Assembly (NCBI GenBank): GCA_902788555.1
Contig: CADAKQ010000011.1
Coordinates: 1 to 64,000, forward strand
Length of the DNA: 64,000 bases
Direction of reading: 5' to 3'
From: an uncultured Lachnospiraceae bacterium
GTDB lineage: Bacteria > Bacillota > Clostridia > Lachnospirales > Lachnospiraceae
The position numbers and the translations under genes are program-made. A model generated the notes under the pieces. It had not been told where the DNA came from, made no database searches, and saw only the letters and a list, made by a program, of their open reading frames with translations. Positions 62,300-64,000 of this stretch are shown one piece after another. Position 1 is the stretch's first letter. The number at the start of each line of letters is the position of its first letter.

Positions 62300-63307
62300 A
62301 TGAAGGTTTCAATCTTAGGCGCAGGAAGCTGGGGAACTGCGATATCAGTATTACTTTGTGACAACGGTCATGAGGTTATGGTCTGGTCCATAGATAAAGA
62401 TGAGATAAAAATGCTTGAGGAAGAAAGAGAACACAAGACAAAGCTTCCGGGTGTCAGGATAGCTGACAATCTGAAGCTTACCAATGATGCTAAGGAAGCA
62501 GTGGATTTTGCTGAGCTAATAGTTATGGTTGTTCCATCACCATTTGTAAGGAGTACAGCAAAGACTATAGCACCTTATGTAAAAGAAGGCCAGCTCATAG
62601 TTAATGCTTCAAAGGGAATAGAAGAGAGCACGCTTATGGTGCTTACGGATGTTATAAAGGATGAGATACCAAATGCTAAGACGGCAGTTTTATCCGGTCC
62701 GAGCCATGCAGAGGAGGTAGGAAAAAGACTTCCTACGACCGTTGTTGCCGGTTCAGAAAATAAGGAAGATGCTATGCTTATTCAGGATGTATTTATGTCT
62801 GATTATTTTAGAGTCTATACAAGTCCTGATGTATTGGGAATCGAGCTTGGAGGTGCTTTAAAAAATGTCATCGCACTTGCAGCCGGTATTTCTGACGGAC
62901 TTGGCTGCGGAGATAATGCCAAGGCTGCGCTAATAACAAGAGGAATAGCAGAAATAAAGAAGCTCGGAGTAGCTATGGGTGGTGATGCGGAAACCTTTGG
63001 AGGACTTTCCGGAATAGGTGATTTAATTGTTACCTGTTCATCCATTCACAGCCGTAACCGTATGGCAGGCTACTATATGGGACAGGGAATGACCTATAAA
63101 GAAGCTATGGATAAGGTTAAGATGGTTGTTGAAGGAGTATATTCTGCAAAGGCTGCATTAAAGCTAAGCGAAAAGTACGGCGTAGAGATGCCGATAGTGA
63201 AGATGGTGAACAATTTATTATTTGGTGATTTAACTGCCAAGGATGCCATGAAGTCACTTCTTACACGTATGAGAACCTCGGAATCACTTTTTCAGGATTG
63301 GAAATAA
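62300..63307 (+). CDS. gpsA: Glycerol-3-phosphate dehydrogenase [NAD(P)+]
   Basis: This 335-residue enzyme reduces dihydroxyacetone phosphate to glycerol 3-phosphate for phospholipids. The N-terminal Rossmann motif ILGAGSWGTA, the catalytic lysine in LGGALKNVIALAAGISDGLG, and GLSGIGDLIVTCSSIHSRNR are canonical. It is adjacent to plsY in a lipid-precursor operon. Confidence 0.98.
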   Translation: MKVSILGAGSWGTAISVLLCDNGHEVMVWSIDKDEIKMLEEEREHKTKLPGVRIADNLKLTNDAKEAVDFAELIVMVVPSPFVRSTAKTIAPYVKEGQLIVNASKGIEESTLMVLTDVIKDEIPNAKTAVLSGPSHAEEVGKRLPTTVVAGSENKEDAMLIQDVFMSDYFRVYTSPDVLGIELGGALKNVIALAAGISDGLGCGDNAKAALITRGIAEIKKLGVAMGGDAETFGGLSGIGDLIVTCSSIHSRNRMAGYYMGQGMTYKEAMDKVKMVVEGVYSAKAALKLSEKYGVEMPIVKMVNNLLFGDLTAKDAMKSLLTRMRTSESLFQDWK

Positions 63308-63320
63308 AAGGAGTTTACAG

Positions 63321-63530
63321 TTGTCTGTAAAATATAAAAAAATAATTAAACTTTCAATTATATATATCATTGTCTTTACTCTTATAATATCCATGGGGAT
63401 AATACTTTTTATAAAGATTTCCCAAGCAGATATGGGAAAAAAGGGTGGAGCGGTTAAATACGGCGTTCATGCCGAGCTTGGAGAAAACCCGGTCGGTTAT
63501 GTCGATTATAATACAATGATAACAAGGTAA
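63321..63530 (+). CDS. Small membrane protein between gpsA and spoIVA
   Basis: This 69-residue protein has a single transmembrane helix (about 8-32, LSIIYIIVFTLIISMGIILFI) and a glycine-rich polar tail. It starts at a TTG 7 bases after AAGGAG. Bacillus has small unrelated-looking genes at the same place (yphE/yphF). I see no family motif. It may be cotranscribed with gpsA. Confidence 0.6.
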   Translation: MSVKYKKIIKLSIIYIIVFTLIISMGIILFIKISQADMGKKGGAVKYGVHAELGENPVGYVDYNTMITR

Positions 63531-63553
63531 ATATTATAAAATTTGTTAAATAA

Positions 63554-63610
63554 TGAATACCTCCAATTTTCATGACATATATATTAAATAATGGAATTAA
63601 AATTGGGGGT
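63554..63610 (+). promoter_or_regulatory. Candidate sigma-E-type promoter within an inverted repeat before spoIVA
   Basis: GAATACC (63555-63561) and CATATATAT (63576-63584), with a suitable gap, partly match the sigma-E consensus expected for spoIVA. They lie inside the inverted repeat ACCTCCAATTTT (63559-63570) and AAAATTGGGGGT (63599-63610), whose right arm contains the spoIVA ribosome site. Matches to the consensus are incomplete. Confidence 0.35.
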
Positions 63611-63616
63611 AATTTT

Positions 63617-64000
63617 ATGGATATCTATAAAGATATAGAAAAAAGAACAAACGGAGAGATATACATAGGTGTCGTTGGACCTGTCAGAACAGGAAAATCA
63701 ACCTTCATAAAAAGATTTATGGAAATGCTGGTTATACCTGCGATAGAAGAAGAAAATAATAAAACAAGGGCAAAGGATGAGCTTCCTCAATCCGCAGCAG
63801 GAAAAACGGTTATGACTACGGAACCGAAATTTATACCAAAGGATGCAGTTGATATATCTATAAATGATGAGGTTAATCTCAAGGTAAGAATGATAGACTG
63901 TGTCGGATACATGGTGGAAGGTGCAGAAGGTCATGAGGAGGGAGGAAAGGAAAGACTTGTTTCTACGCCATGGTACGATTATGATATTCCTTTTACTGAA
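63617..64000 (+). CDS. spoIVA: Stage IV sporulation protein A, 5' part (cut by the window end)
   Basis: The first 128 codons are present and the frame runs off the right edge. IYIGVVGPVRTGKSTFIKRFMEMLVIP carries the Walker A motif, DELPQSAAGKTVMTTEPKFIP and MIDCVGYMVEGAEGHEEGG follow the SpoIVA pattern exactly. SpoIVA is an ATPase that polymerises on the outer forespore membrane to form the base of the spore coat. Its presence implies the organism can sporulate or descends from sporulators. GGGGG lies 7 bases before the ATG. Confidence 0.96.
   Translation, partial: MDIYKDIEKRTNGEIYIGVVGPVRTGKSTFIKRFMEMLVIPAIEEENNKTRAKDELPQSAAGKTVMTTEPKFIPKDAVDISINDEVNLKVRMIDCVGYMVEGAEGHEEGGKERLVSTPWYDYDIPFTE

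Overview
This is a low-GC, almost entirely protein-coding bacterial chromosome segment. It looks like an anaerobic, spore-forming Clostridia member, most probably a Lachnospiraceae. The evidence is the 5' part of spoIVA at the right edge, an ispH-rpsA fusion gene, a sodium-pumping biotin decarboxylase operon, hydE ([FeFe]-hydrogenase maturation), an anchored GH5 cellulase-like enzyme, and a tmRNA whose tag reads AEDNFALAA. I cannot name a genus from the sequence alone.

Layout. 1-8.7 kb is an accessory stretch. It holds an alpha/beta hydrolase with its HTH regulator, a decayed mrr restriction gene, an Fst-like type I toxin peptide with a probable antisense RNA, a transglutaminase-like membrane protein, and a hipB-hipA-methyltransferase-GH5 operon. 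A second, apparently degenerate type I toxin locus follows. 8.7-18.7 kb is housekeeping: gpmI, mscL with an extra zinc ribbon, secG, a sulfur/tRNA-modification group (hydE, tcdA, cysteine desulfurase, ttcA), rnr, smpB and ssrA. 18.7-28.4 kb carries a YprB-type nuclease, divIVA, ruvAB, zapA, a U32 peptidase, ftsW/rodA, a class B PBP and a Nudix hydrolase. 28.5-31.4 kb has a class B sortase, tRNA-Leu(CAA) and two uncharacterised proteins. 31.4-38.9 kb is a two-component system plus ABC transporter with two paralogous FtsX-type permeases, which resembles antimicrobial-peptide sensing and efflux modules. 39.2-44.8 kb is the oad/mmd-type sodium-pump operon (carboxyltransferase, OadG, biotin carrier, OadB, OadA). 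45-46.7 kb is accessory: a membrane protein, and an AAA ATPase preceded by three 29-bp repeats. 46.7-64 kb is conserved core: HI0933 flavoprotein, cmk, ispH-rpsA, cheR, rplS, lepB, rbgA, a second lepB, rnhB, fliK-like and flhB-like genes, yraN, pgeF, a DUF512 radical SAM gene, der, plsY, gpsA, spoIVA.

The least explained material is non-coding. There is a near-perfect 252-bp palindrome between the transporter and sodium-pump operons, a 139-bp palindromic leader directly before the gpmI ribosome site, an inverted copy of the 3' end of tRNA-Leu fused to its terminator, the 29-bp triple repeat before the ATPase gene, and two convergent small-RNA/small-peptide loci. No CRISPR array, complete insertion sequence, prophage or rRNA gene was seen.
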